Source: Lithodes maja
Lineage: Eukaryota > Arthropoda > Malacostraca > Decapoda > Lithodidae
NCBI GenBank assembly: GCA_037953745.1
Contig: JBAKBP010001421.1
Location: forward strand, 62,001 to 126,000
DNA length: 64,000 bases
Direction: 5' to 3'
Under the pieces are notes generated by a model. It saw nothing but the letters and a program-made list of their open reading frames with translations, was not told the origin of the DNA and did no database searches. Positions 41,989 through 51,932 of this stretch are shown piece by piece (the stretch's first letter is position 1; each line of letters starts with the position of its first letter). A program made the translations under genes and the position numbers.

Positions 41989-42600
41989 CTATCCTGGATC
42001 ATCAACCCTTGATAGACAATCTGCTATCACGTTCTCACTCCCGGCAATATGCTGAATGTTGAGATTATACTCTTGGAGCATTAGGGACCACCTGGTCAAC
42101 CGCATATTCCGATTGTGAAACTGATTTAGGAATTTCAAGGGATGATGGTCCGTATAAATCGTCACTACCGGGCCGTAGGCTGGAACATAAACTTCGAAAT
42201 GTTTGAGCGACAAAACGATAGCAAGAAGCTCCTTCTCTATAGTCGAGTAATTCCTTTGTGCCGAATTAAACTTGCGAGAAAAGAAGCTCACTGGGTGTTC
42301 CAAGCCCTCGGAATCAGTCTGCAGTAACACTGCCCCGGCACCCACACCGCTGGCATCAGTCGCCAGCTGAAAACTCCTGGAGAAGTCTGGGGCTCTCAAA
42401 ATCGGATGTGTACACAGCAGGTGCTTGACTAGGTCGAAAGCCCTCTGACACTCCGCAGCCCAACAGAACTTCACTGACTTCGACAGTAGATCAGTTAACG
42501 GTGCTAAGACAGTAGAGTATCCCCGGATGAAGCGCCTATAATAGCCTATCATACCTAGGAACCGCATGACCTGGCGCTTAGTGGTGGGCCTGGGAAACAT
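41989..42600 (-). CDS. pol: Gypsy 2 RT connection and RNase H
   Basis: 203 codons. It begins with the Gypsy RT thumb/connection (RFLGMIGYYRRFIRGYS, APLTDLLSK) and continues with RNase H: LATDASGVGAGAVL (Asp), STIEKELLAI (Glu), IYTDHHPLKFL (Asp) and a final Asp in ENVIADCLSRV. It is continuous with the YLDD-containing frame 42578-42922 except for a frameshift at a run of 8 G (about 42627-42634). The stop at 41989 ends pol, so no domain follows RNase H. Confidence 0.85.
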   Translation of the reverse strand: MFPRPTTKRQVMRFLGMIGYYRRFIRGYSTVLAPLTDLLSKSVKFCWAAECQRAFDLVKHLLCTHPILRAPDFSRSFQLATDASGVGAGAVLLQTDSEGLEHPVSFFSRKFNSAQRNYSTIEKELLAIVLSLKHFEVYVPAYGPVVTIYTDHHPLKFLNQFHNRNMRLTRWSLMLQEYNLNIQHIAGSENVIADCLSRVDDPG

Positions 42601-42922
42601 ATTGATAGCCTGTATCCTGCTCAGGGGGGGGGCACACCCGGCCTAACCCGACCACGAAGCCAAGATACTGCACAGTAGCCTTTACAAACTCGCACTTCCT
42701 CAGGTTCACCACCAGCCCAGCATCGTGCAACTTCCCAAACAGGGTCTCTAAGTGCCTTAGGTGATTTTCAAAATTGTCATCATACACTATCACGTCATCA
42801 AGGTAGACCGTGCAGTTAGGGATTTCGTCACAAATATCGTTCATCAGGTTCTGAAACGTGGCAGGTGCGTTCTTAAGCCCATAAGGCATTACGTTACATT
42901 GGTAGGTCTTGCCATCTACCAC
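42578..42922 (-). CDS. pol: Gypsy 2 RT, catalytic core
   Basis: Contains MPYGLKNAPATFQNLMN and the catalytic TVYLDDVIVY, then HLETLFGKLHDAGLVVNLRKCEF. The reading begins inside RT: upstream residues (TKIDLVKGYWQVPLS) are in this frame after a one-base shift near 43010. It ends at the G-run frameshift. Confidence 0.85.
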   Translation of the reverse strand: MVDGKTYQCNVMPYGLKNAPATFQNLMNDICDEIPNCTVYLDDVIVYDDNFENHLRHLETLFGKLHDAGLVVNLRKCEFVKATVQYLGFVVGLGRVCPPPEQDTGYQYVSQAHH

Positions 42923-42975
42923 AAAACCACAAACTTGCTTAGCTCGGTCCGACAGGGGTACTTGCCAGTAGCCTT

Positions 42976-43662
42976 TTACAAGATCAATTTTAGTAAGGTA
43001 CGGTACTTTGCATTCCCTATCTTGTCCACGCTGTCGTCAACTCGAGGCAAAGGGTAAGGGTTGGTAGTGGTCAAGCCATTTAGCCTACGAAAATCTATGC
43101 AGAACCGCACCTTGCCGTCAGGTTTTGGCTGCAACGTGACGGGTGATGTCCACTTCACATAACCTTCAGTGATCATCCCTCTCTCAACCATGTACTTTAA
43201 CTCCTCCCGTAAAGCTGGCAACTTTACCGGGGGCACACGGTAGGGCACTGACTTGAAGGGCACATTATCACCGACGTCCACGTCGTGCGTTACCTGAGTA
43301 GTGAGACCTGGGTGTTCGGCGAAAACAGAGGGGTATGACCTGAACAGGCCTAGGACAGCAGCACCCTGGTGCTCAGGCAGGTGACTTACAGCTTGCCTAG
43401 CCTCTTGTTCAGTATTCCCCGCCCACTGTTCCGCGGAAATGACACAGTCCCAGCTATCCTCCTCAGCAGCATGACTGTCCCCACCTCCTTCTCCACCCTG
43501 GCCGCTGCAGGCCAGCACAGGGACAGTGAGAGGCTCTGAGGGGCGTCTCACATACTCTTTCATGAGGTTAACATGACATAACTGATGTTTTTTTTCTACG
43601 GTCAGGTGTTGCAACGAGATAATCAAGGTCGGACAGTTTCTTAGCCACCACATACGGCCCAA
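42976..43662 (-). CDS. pol: Gypsy 2 inter-domain region and RT N-terminus
   Basis: After integrase, an acidic linker (GGEGGGDSHAAEEDSWD) leads into the RT start: VTHDVDVGDNVPFKSVPYRV, LKYMVERGMITEGYVKWTSP, RFCIDFRRLNGLTTTNPYPL (with the first RT motifs). It loses frame at GNAKYRT near 43010. This placement after integrase is the evidence for Gmr1-type order. Confidence 0.85.
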   Translation of the reverse strand: MGRMWWLRNCPTLIISLQHLTVEKKHQLCHVNLMKEYVRRPSEPLTVPVLACSGQGGEGGGDSHAAEEDSWDCVISAEQWAGNTEQEARQAVSHLPEHQGAAVLGLFRSYPSVFAEHPGLTTQVTHDVDVGDNVPFKSVPYRVPPVKLPALREELKYMVERGMITEGYVKWTSPVTLQPKPDGKVRFCIDFRRLNGLTTTNPYPLPRVDDSVDKIGNAKYRTLLKLIL

Positions 43663-46213
43663 TAAACTTGGCAGAAAGGGGGTGTCCAGGCAAAGGTAAA
43701 AGCAACATTACCTCCTGACCCACCGAAAACTCCCGAAGCTTCACCTTGGCGTCATACTGGTGCTTCATGACCGCCTGTGCATTAACCAAGTTATTACCTG
43801 CCGCTGCCATGCAACCTATAAGTCTCTCCCGGCTCTCAAGGATATAATTAAGTTCAGACCCCGGCTTCTCTTCGCCCTCCCAGATCTCTTTCACCATACT
43901 TAAAGGTCCTCTCACATTATGGCCAAAGACTAGTTGATTTGGACTGAACCCCAGGCTCTCTCCTGGGACTTCACGTGCAGCGAACAGAACATACGGCAGA
44001 CCCAAATCCCAATCAGTGTCATGTTCTGCACAGTAACAGCGTAGCATACTCTTCAGGGTCGAGTGCCACCGCTCCAAGACTCCCTGACTCTCGGGATGGT
44101 AGGCTGACGACACTACAGAACATATACCGTGCAACTGAAGGGTTTGCTTGAACAATTTGGATGTAAAATTGCTCCCCTGGTCTGACTGCACCTCACGTGG
44201 AAATCCATAACGGGAACAGAACAATAATAAGTTTTTAACAACTGCCTTTGCCGAGCCGTTTCTCATGGGGTATGCGTCCGGGTATCTCGTAGCCACATCC
44301 ATGATTGTCAACAGGAATTTATTGCCACTACTAGTAGGCGGGAAAGGGCCAACCAAATCTACTACAACTTTGCTGAACGGAGGCCCGGTGACAGGTATGG
44401 GAAACAAAGGTGCCTTCGGGATGGTCTGGTTAGGCTTCCCCGTTGTCTGGCAGGTCGCACACCCAGCCACCCATGCACAGACATCAGCCTTGACCCCAGG
44501 CCACCAGAAAAACCTGCCCAATGCCGCCAATGTTTTGGTTACCCCCAAATGACCCGCCACCGGCACATCATGCGCCAGACACAATAAGGACTCTCTATAC
44601 TTATTTGGAACAACCACCTGGTCTACTACCCTCGCACCGCCCTCCCACTTCGATTTGGGGTCTAGAAATCTGCGGTACAATATCCTGTTGAGCCTAAAGA
44701 AATCTCCCGGCTTCGCATCCCCATCTTCCTCCAACTCTATGGCACCATTGCTATAACGAGCTAGGCTAGCGTCTTGCAGCTGCTGCTCACTAATGTCCCT
44801 GGGCGTCAATGCATCAAGATGGTTTTGTAATAAGACATTACCCCGGCTAGTAGGCTCTACTGCCTTAGTGGCTCTCGCTACAGCTCTTGCCTCACGCGAA
44901 GTCTTACCCAACTCTGCCTTGTTACACACCATATCTGGGCCAGAGTCAACTCCCGTGTTTATTATAGGTCCAAGTACCGAATCACCGAGAAGTGCAGCAG
45001 AATCAATGTCCCTTTTCCTGCCCTTAGCAACCTTCTCCTGATCCTTCCTCCACTGTCCCCGAGGTTGAGTGCTAGGCTGTGCAGGAGCCGCAGAGCGAGA
45101 TCGGGTTACCACACAGGCCATCTTATCCTGTTGGCACCTCCCAACCCATTCCCGATTCTCACCATCCACGTCGGCCGCCCTCTCGGCAACGACTAAGGGT
45201 GGAGTCCCGGAAGTGGGCACCGCAAAGTCGTTGCCGAGAAGAAGGTCGACGCCCTCAACTGGCAAACACTCAACGATCCCTACATCCAGCTCCCTGCACA
45301 CCTCTCCCACTCTCAACTCCAACCTCACAAGTGGGTATGACCTCGTAGCATTTATACCCTGCACCACAACAACTCTGGCCGCATTTATCGGTTTCCCTGT
45401 GAAGTTCCTCAACAAAGTTTGCGAAGCCCCCGTATCCCTCAGCAAGTCAACCCTCCGTAGTTCACTCCCCCAGCTCACAAACCCGTGTCCCCGATGGTCA
45501 CAGAAAGTGTCCCGGACAGGTGTCGAGCCTTCCGTACGCTTCTTTACCGCGTGTGCCTCAGCTGCTGACAACCTACCCCGGGCAGTTGCTGCAGCCTTCA
45601 GAGACACACCGATACTGTGAACCAATGACACCGGCTTAGCGGGAGTGTTACTAGGGCACTCACGTGAATAATGGCCTAGCTTCTGACATTTGTAACATTT
45701 CACATCCCCAATGGGCTTCTTCCCTTGTGCGGGCGAAGAAGGGGCCTGACCTTTAGTAAACGGGAGAGGCTTGTGTTTGTAGGTGTTATTAGGTGCAATG
45801 CATTTAGTGTGGTTATGTGTGTCATAAGATGTGTTATTATCGAAAACTCTGGTGGGTGGGGTATAGCGCCCCTTCTGCCCTGACTCAGCCCTCTGAGCGG
45901 CACCGCAACCACGAATCAATGATAATCTGAGGTCTGCCATCTTGGCAGCCTCCTCTACTGTCTTGGGACATTTTTCCTTAATGTTCAGCGTTAGATCGGT
46001 TCCAGTACATTTGTAAAACTGTTCCAGATAGAAAAGTTGCTTAATTTCCTCAGCCGACTCTGCGTGCTCAGACCGAAACCAGTTATTACATGCATCTGTT
46101 AAGTCCCGTGCGTGCTCCATAAAACTGACGTCGCTCTTCTTATTCACGCCACGGAACTTCAATCTATAAGTTTCGGGTTGCAGTTCGTAGGCCCGGAGCA
46201 CAGCCTCCTTCAC
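43568..46213 (-). CDS. gag-pol: Gypsy 2 gag C-terminus, protease and integrase
   Basis: 881 codons. Residues 1-100 are the end of capsid (LRAYELQPETYRLKFRGV). A CCHC knuckle CYKCQKLGHYSRECP lies near 170. Protease active site: LLRDTGASQTLL near 265, with flap and LLLGND following. Integrase has the zinc region HLGVTKTLAALGRFFWW with CATCQ, then core Asp in VVVDLVGPFP/MDVATRYPDAYP, Asp in VQSDQGSNFTS, and Glu in YHPESQGVLERWHSTLK. A C-terminal chromodomain-like or GPY-like segment (HPLSAKFIGPYVVAKKLSD) follows. It joins gag and pol in one frame. A stop at 46214-46222 separates it from the upstream gag frame, where Gypsy 1 reads through. Confidence 0.9.
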   Translation of the reverse strand: MKEAVLRAYELQPETYRLKFRGVNKKSDVSFMEHARDLTDACNNWFRSEHAESAEEIKQLFYLEQFYKCTGTDLTLNIKEKCPKTVEEAAKMADLRLSLIRGCGAAQRAESGQKGRYTPPTRVFDNNTSYDTHNHTKCIAPNNTYKHKPLPFTKGQAPSSPAQGKKPIGDVKCYKCQKLGHYSRECPSNTPAKPVSLVHSIGVSLKAAATARGRLSAAEAHAVKKRTEGSTPVRDTFCDHRGHGFVSWGSELRRVDLLRDTGASQTLLRNFTGKPINAARVVVVQGINATRSYPLVRLELRVGEVCRELDVGIVECLPVEGVDLLLGNDFAVPTSGTPPLVVAERAADVDGENREWVGRCQQDKMACVVTRSRSAAPAQPSTQPRGQWRKDQEKVAKGRKRDIDSAALLGDSVLGPIINTGVDSGPDMVCNKAELGKTSREARAVARATKAVEPTSRGNVLLQNHLDALTPRDISEQQLQDASLARYSNGAIELEEDGDAKPGDFFRLNRILYRRFLDPKSKWEGGARVVDQVVVPNKYRESLLCLAHDVPVAGHLGVTKTLAALGRFFWWPGVKADVCAWVAGCATCQTTGKPNQTIPKAPLFPIPVTGPPFSKVVVDLVGPFPPTSSGNKFLLTIMDVATRYPDAYPMRNGSAKAVVKNLLLFCSRYGFPREVQSDQGSNFTSKLFKQTLQLHGICSVVSSAYHPESQGVLERWHSTLKSMLRCYCAEHDTDWDLGLPYVLFAAREVPGESLGFSPNQLVFGHNVRGPLSMVKEIWEGEEKPGSELNYILESRERLIGCMAAAGNNLVNAQAVMKHQYDAKVKLREFSVGQEVMLLLPLPGHPLSAKFIGPYVVAKKLSDLDYLVATPDRRKKTSVMSC

Positions 46214-46219
46214 CAGTCC

Positions 46220-46666
46220 TTACACTACACTCTCGTCCAGTGACAGTGCATCGTAGGCTTTCAACTCCTTACCCACTAGACGTGATGAAACTAATGCTGC
46301 CCATTTAACCTCCGGCCAGTCATACTCACGACACTTCTTTTCGAAACGAGCAAAAAACTCAGTCACTGCTGTCTCATCAAATGCGGGTACTAACTTAATT
46401 AAATGCGAAAGTGAGTCTGTAACCCGGTGCCCACCACCGAGATGACGCCCCGTGGTCTCTACTCTAGACTTCTCGACATCCATTTCAGCCTGGTACCTGG
46501 TTGCATCCTGATTGGCTTGGATTCTAGCAACCTCTATGCGTTCTATACTAGCCTGTTGTATCTGTATCTGAGTCTCCTGCAGCTTAAACTTAGCTAGTTC
46601 TAGCTGAAATAACATCTCAGGAGACAGGCCTGGGGGGGGGGAGAGCACAAAATGGGGGATCCACAC
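46220..46666 (-). CDS. gag: Gypsy 2 gag, middle part
   Basis: About 148 codons: a helical, Gln/Glu-rich segment (FQLELAKFKLQETQIQIQQ), then SHLIKLVPAFDETAVTEFF and FEKKCREYDWPEVKWAAL, matching Gypsy 1 gag. It ends at TAA after LSLDESVV. The N-terminal frame joins it after a frameshift at a G run (about 46630-46639). Confidence 0.8.
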   Translation of the reverse strand: MWIPHFVLSPPPGLSPEMLFQLELAKFKLQETQIQIQQASIERIEVARIQANQDATRYQAEMDVEKSRVETTGRHLGGGHRVTDSLSHLIKLVPAFDETAVTEFFARFEKKCREYDWPEVKWAALVSSRLVGKELKAYDALSLDESVV

Positions 46667-47103
46667 CGAGACGTGTTTACGGGTAAGCCAGCTTGCCCTT
46701 GAGAACCCTCCTGCTGCATCGTGCTAAGACTCGCTGGCTGAGGGCCCAGCTCAGGGGTAGAGTGGAATGGAGGCTTGGAGGGAACCCCCCAAGACCCCAC
46801 TCCACCCACCGCCCCATCGCCATCACCCAACAAACATGCCACCAAATTCTTCTTGGGCCAACTGTCAGGACAGTCCCGCCCCAAAACCGTGGCTAAACAG
46901 CGAAGACCGTAACAATCAATAGCCTGCAGGCGCTGTTCGGTCAAAGGTGTCTGCAAAAATGCCCGGGCATCCCTCTCTCCACTTATAACACTCCCCTCCC
47001 TAAACATCTGTTGTACTTGCTGGTTACTAGGCTGTACCGTGTTATCCTCCCCCGTAAATGATGAGTCATTAGACATAGTGCTGGTTATACAATTGCTGTT
47101 CAT
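46600..47103 (-). CDS. gag: Gypsy 2 gag, N-terminal part
   Basis: 167 codons, from a Met either at 47103 or ten codons later (MSNDSSFTGEDNT). It contains LTEQRLQAIDCYGLRCLATVLG, aligned with EERLTGVNVYGLHLIAKVLG of Gypsy 1 gag. Residues after SPPPQ are read out of frame past the G run. No membrane or signal segment. Confidence 0.75.
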   Translation of the reverse strand: MNSNCITSTMSNDSSFTGEDNTVQPSNQQVQQMFREGSVISGERDARAFLQTPLTEQRLQAIDCYGLRCLATVLGRDCPDSWPKKNLVACLLGDGDGAVGGVGSWGVPSKPPFHSTPELGPQPASLSTMQQEGSQGQAGLPVNTSRCGSPILCSPPPQACLLRCYFS

Positions 47104-47330
47104 AAAAAAAAAGAAGTGCTTATTACTAATTGCAGTCTCGACTCACAAAATGTTAAAGATGCTTGAATGACTCTACTCTAGACACCCCCAACGAAACAAT
47201 CTGCAAGTCCACCAATACAATAATGACACAATAAAAATTCCTCCAATATGCAAGAAAATTCTAGCCAGCTCTACTAGGTAGCATAGAATAGTTCTCCAAA
47301 AAACATGTGATAGGATACTACTGAATCTTG

Positions 47331-47343
47331 TGCAAGGTCGCCA
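47331..47343 (-). promoter_or_regulatory. Primer binding site-like sequence, Gypsy 2
   Basis: Sense TGGCGACCTTGCA, four bases inside the 5' LTR and identical in Gypsy 1. tRNA species not assigned. Confidence 0.6.
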
Positions 47344-47347
47344 TTTT

Positions 47348-49164
47348 GTTACGGCTGGATCGGCAATACATATTCGGGATTCTTGATCGTAGGACAGAAA
47401 TGGCTTATGTGACAACGACACGCTCGATTCCAGTCCCAAATACTATATGCTCCAGACAACAAAAGCACCAACGCCCTACAGAGTTATCGTCTATGGTAAC
47501 GAGGTACCTTAACTCGGCGAAAGTGTACAACAGGGGCAGGCTATGAGGCTAAACTCCCTCAGACATTTATAGGTTACGTTATGACTAAAGAAATGCAATA
47601 CTCAAGAAACTACGTTAATATTAAGCCTCTAATAATGTAGAATAGAAGCAGGCTAAAGGTATGACAGTGAAATGCTAAATGACAAATGTACACGCCTATT
47701 TGAAAGCGCGTGCACTAGAATAACTGTCCCCTACTAACATGCACTAGCATGTAGCATACAAGATGTTCATGATCCAGTAGATACCTAATAATACACATGG
47801 AAGGAACATAAATAGTAGTCACTTATTATAAGAATGAATCTATACTTGGAATAACTAAAGGTTGCAGGCAACAGTACTGCGCCGGTAGCCTACTACCGCA
47901 TAGGCTACTTCGCTTCTCTCACTCTGTCTCCCCTCTGAGTCCGTATGCGCCCTACGCAATAGAACTCCGGAAACAGCAGCAAAACGACAGTGCAGTTAAT
48001 TGATACATGAAAGTATTAATAGTGTTGTCTAGTGTGTGAGTAATGTGTATTGTAAAGTGTTACATACATAAACTTAAAGAGAGCTGCAATGCATAGTAAA
48101 ATAAAGATATCACCCACTCATCACCCCCATGTGTTCTAGCTAGCAGGCCAAGTCACAGGAACAACGAGTCCCAGCACCGAAAGCGAGAACCCAGGAAAAG
48201 ACTGCAGAGAACACAAGGACAGATAAATTACGTTACTCTACTATACCGGCACTACGAGCGAGCTGTAGTCTCTGGTACTGCACTCGCTCCTGGCTCGGTA
48301 GGCAAATCAAGGCTAAGTCCTCGCCCCTCTACAGACAACTCCTGGGCATGGTCAGGCTCTTACACATGGCACTAGTCTAGTCACAAATTGGATGATGAGC
48401 TGGGCATATAACTCGTGAACATGTAGAACGTTCACCAACTATCCTCATCAAGAAGATCGCTGTTCACATTAACCCCTTAAATCTAATACATGTAAATATA
48501 TGCTTGTCCTAAGAGTAATACGAGAGGTGAGTGCTGAAACTCCTTTAGGACCTCAAGGGAAGGGTATGCATTTAAATAGAGAGAAGAATGAAATGAGAGT
48601 AATGTCGTCAGAGAGAAAGAGTGCAACCGTGAGAAATTGGGAGAGAGGGCAAGGGATGTTAGAATCTCAAAGGTTCTAGGCAACCTGATCATGGAACACA
48701 CAGCGAGCCTCCATGCAATGTGCAGTACGACAACATGGGCAGCCCAGGCAGCATATGCAGGCGGCAATGGACTACCAACCCTGTCGCACCTAGCTATAAG
48801 CGCAGGGCTGCCAACCGGTCCATACGTCTGGCAACCACCCCCCCGGCAGCGAGGCGCATTGCTACCCTCTCGCTCTGAAGTCTAACTCACTCTCTCTCTC
48901 TGAATTCCTATTGTCTTATCTATCAACTTCTCTATTGATACTACATATTAAATGGAAGGTCTCGACATGGCTTAAAACAAAACCCACCACTGGTTAGCAA
49001 ATGACGAGACCTTTGCAGAGATACAAAGAACATAGTTATACGTTGTCACACTCAATATAAGCAGCCAGCACGGCACAGCGGCACAGCGGCACCGCACCGC
49101 GGCGGCACAGTGGAGTACCAAGGAGTACAATCAGGTTAAGTTGCCACGCACTGGGTGCGTCACA
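47348..49164 (-). repeat. Gypsy 2 5' LTR
   Basis: 1817 bp, matching 39892-41708. On the sense strand transcription would begin in this copy. A CT-rich stretch (48890-48901) precedes an AT-rich segment, but I cannot place a TATA box with confidence. Confidence 0.95.
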
Positions 49165-49323
49165 CTCAGAGTATAACAAACCCTGACGAATATCCAAAGG
49201 GGCCTTCCGGCAGAACGAGGACCTTACCGTTTGGCGTTGTCGAGTAGCCTCGCACAAAACCGCCTTCAGCTCGGGAACCAAAGACACCGCGAGCTGAAGG
49301 TGGATCCGCCGAACGTGGTCCAA
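49165..49323. repeat. 159-bp flanking duplication, right copy
   Basis: Starts directly at the LTR end (CTCAGAGTATAAC) and matches 39726-39884. Confidence 0.9.
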
Positions 49324-51801
49324 ACCCTCGCGAAGATCGCCAGGTGCAGTCGCCTCGATAAGTCGCAGGTGGTGAACAGATGTCTGGAGGGAACCTAAAA
49401 GACAAGACAATAAGTTCGCCACCCTCTGCCGCAAGGTAAAATCCCTGTCGACAGAGGACTTATCTGGGTGGGAAAAGAACGGGTTAGCAATAGCACAAAT
49501 TTCAAGTTTGGGAGCGCTAATCCAGGACCAGAACTTGCCATCCAATCCGCCGACAGACACAAGAGGAGGCAAAAGCAGTGACGACTCCGGGGGAGGGACT
49601 GAAACCGATCTGTCGACGGAACGGTTGGCAAATTCTAAGGCCTCAGCAAACCAGGCCTCCAATGGGAGAGGATTATCAAGGACGACGGCTAAGCCAGGCT
49701 TACCATCGTCGCTCAAACCCGTCCCATAGGAGGACAGTCCCGTCAAAACAGCGAGGGACTGAACATCCTGAAGGATGTCCTGGCGGCTGAAGTCTGACCA
49801 GAGCTTAGTCCGAGGAGCAGACGGGGGCTTGGGCTTTACCGAAAAGTACTGAAGGTCAGTCCTCGTCGGGTAAGCCCGCACCTCCACGTCGGCCACCTGA
49901 CCATCCACCCTGAACGCCCTGAACTGCATTCGATCATTAATTTGGACCGACCAGCCCAAAGGTAGGGCCCTCTCACCTGACGGGAAATCGGTAGCACGCT
50001 CCGGGTGGGAGGCCTGCACCCCCTTCCAAACAGCCAAGGAGCCATAGAGGAGAGGCATAGTCCTCGACGGGACCTTGGCCTTCTGGATGGGGGGCAAGCG
50101 CGGACCCTGCCCTAGCAGACGGAGGACCCCCGCATGGGAGACAGCAGGGGCAACCACCTGAGCCAGGGCAGGAGCAGTACTATCCGACGACCGGGCAGGA
50201 GGAGAAGCAGGGCGAGAGGGAATGTGGTCCACCGCAGAGGGGAGGGGGGCCAAAGCAGGGGTAGGTTGGGTGAGGCGCTGATGTTGTGTCACCGCCAAGA
50301 AGCGCGACAAGAGGGATTCCTGCATCGCCTCCAATCGCGCGTCGAAGTGTGACACAACCCACCCCTGCATAGCCGAAAATCGATCCGAGAGAGGCGACCC
50401 CCCCGAAGATTGTTCGGCCCGCAGGGGCGAGCGTGAGCGAGAGCGAGACCCATGACACGAAACAGCAGCGTCGCGGCCCAAAGAAGGCGAGCGACGACTG
50501 CCGTGGCGTCCCAGAGGGTCTCGCCCCCGCTCACTAACACCCGAGGGGGAAACATCATCATCCCCCTCTTCCAGCGACACGTCAGCCCCCGAGAAAGGGG
50601 ACCCCGAAACTTCGCTATACTCTACCGAGTCAAGCGGCGGGGTACCCACTCGGGGAGCCGGAAGTCGAAGATCAGGTATAGAAGAAGGAAGAGGAGTAGG
50701 ATGACGGGAGTGGGAAGGCTGGCCGGGTGAAAGGAGGTCAGAAGGAGCCGCGGGGGGAAACAGAGCAAGGATCCCCGGGGCTGAGAGAACAGGGCGGCCG
50801 GACACCAAGGAGGAGGAGGGAGGGACCTCCACCTTGGGACGAGACCGCGAAGGAAGAAGAGGCACAGAAGCAGGAGAAGTAGGAGGAGAAGCAACTACAA
50901 CCTGGCGGTCCCCCCTGGACAGAGTAGGAGGAGGGAGCAGAGGGCCAGCTACAGTATGTACATCCGCGCGCGTGGAGGACACATGAAGAGGACGTCTTTT
51001 GTGCAGGGGAAGCGGGCGGAAAGTAGTAGAGCCCCTATCCGGAGAGGCCAGGGGAGGGCGTACAGGGGCAGAGACGCTAACCCCGGCCTCAGGGCGAGAA
51101 CCATGACGAGGGCGACGGCCGGAGTCAAGGCCATCAGGAGGACGAGGAGGGGCAGTAGAGGATGGACGACGAGGAGAGCGAGAGCGTGGACGGAGCTGGG
51201 GATCCTCCCGACGATGCAACGACCGACCACGGGACCCAGGAAGAAGGGCCCGAGCAGGGAGAGGGCCAGGTAAACGGCCCCCAGACGGGTCAGGGATGCC
51301 CAGGGCCACACGGATCCGGTCATCCACAAAAGCCGGGGAGCGATGGCCCACAGATCGAATGTGGTGGGAGACCACCCCCCACACGGACTGAAGGGATGCA
51401 GAGGCCACCGCCGCGTCAGAGGAACTAGGGCGATGGTCCACGACATCGACCAGGTCCATACACGGGCCACACAGCGCAGGGAGGTAGGCCGTAGAGGACA
51501 CACATTGGGAGTGGCGTAGGCAGGACCTGTGGCACTCTAAACACGGGGAGCCACAGCCCTGGTGAAAGCAAGGCATCACACCTGCAATGGAAGAACACAC
51601 AGCATAAGCAGCACGGTGACGGAGTAAGCGAAGAGAATGTCCAATAAAAACCAGGGAATGAGCATGGGTAAACAAGAATACACATGCAAACTGGAAGGTG
51701 TACTCACTCGAAACCGGGAACACCGAGGGAGGTGATGAGGGAGGGCGATGCGCAAGAGCACAAGCAGAACCTGCAAAGATGGAGAAAGTGTTAAACACCA
51801 C
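49165..51801 (-). CDS. DIRS gag-like protein, N-terminal part (copy A)
   Basis: A long frame continuing past 49165 only as out-of-frame LTR sequence. Near the N-terminus is a Cys/His cluster (CFHQGCGSPCLECH) that could bind zinc. A long Pro/Ser/Arg-rich low-complexity region follows (SRGRSLHRREDPQLRPRSRS), then a more globular part with SVQINDRMQFRAF, LWSDFSRQDILQDVQSLAVL, GKFWSWISAPKLEICA and FFSHPDKSSVDRDFTLRQRV. It is presumed to be the DIRS structural protein by position. A probable intron (51592-51707) lies near its start, so the first codons of this frame may not be used. It is cut by the Gypsy 2 insertion. Confidence 0.65.
51592..51707 (-). other. Putative spliceosomal intron in DIRS gag-like region, copy A
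   Basis: Sense GTGAGTACA donor at 51707 and a pyrimidine-rich tract ending TTCTTCCATTGCAG at 51592. It is 116 nt, not a multiple of three. A second acceptor-like tract (CTCCATCTTTGCAG) lies upstream near 51769. Introns have been reported in DIRS-type elements. In B, C and D the acceptor CAG reads CTG (A to T), while the donor persists. Confidence 0.5.
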
Positions 51802-51932
51802 TCAACACCTCACATGCAGGGCCCTAACACCATAAAGTGTAGACACCAATATAGTAACAGGCAACAATATGACACAAAAAAGGGTCAACAGTGAAAGCCA
51901 CCTATAACCGCAAATTTGCGGGCCAAAGGAGG

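Larger units (their letters stand above)
39892..49164 (-). mobile_element. Gmr1-like Ty3/gypsy LTR retrotransposon 2, complete, very young
   Basis: 9.27 kb with two 1817-bp LTRs, a primer binding site, gag, protease, integrase, then RT and RNase H, and a G-rich polypurine tract at the 3' LTR. Integrase lies upstream of RT, the order typical of copia but known in Gypsy for Gmr1-like elements; the RT (YLDD) and RNase H sequences are Gypsy-type. It inserted into the gag-like frame of DIRS copy A. Frames are broken in a few places, two at G homopolymers. Confidence 0.9.
35944..51932 (-). mobile_element. DIRS retrotransposon copy A (coding-competent body, split by a Gypsy element)
   Basis: The 3' end at 35944 carries the terminal word shared with B and C. 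RT/RNase H and tyrosine recombinase frames are intact and not adenine-depleted. The gag-like frame is split by the Gmr1-like element (39892-49164). The 5' end is cut at 51932 by inverted-repeat unit 3, just after the first CCGCAAATTTGCGG palindrome, so most of the leader is missing. It serves here as the reference for the unmutated DIRS sequence. Confidence 0.85.

Noticed and set aside
39892..49164. Copia-type element, because integrase precedes RT
   Set aside because: RT motifs (MPYGLKNAPATFQ, YLDD), RNase H and the primer site are Gypsy-type; the order is known in Gmr1-like Gypsy.
49036..49164. C-terminal residues of the DIRS gag frame reading into the LTR
   Set aside because: They are Gypsy LTR sequence read through after the insertion point.
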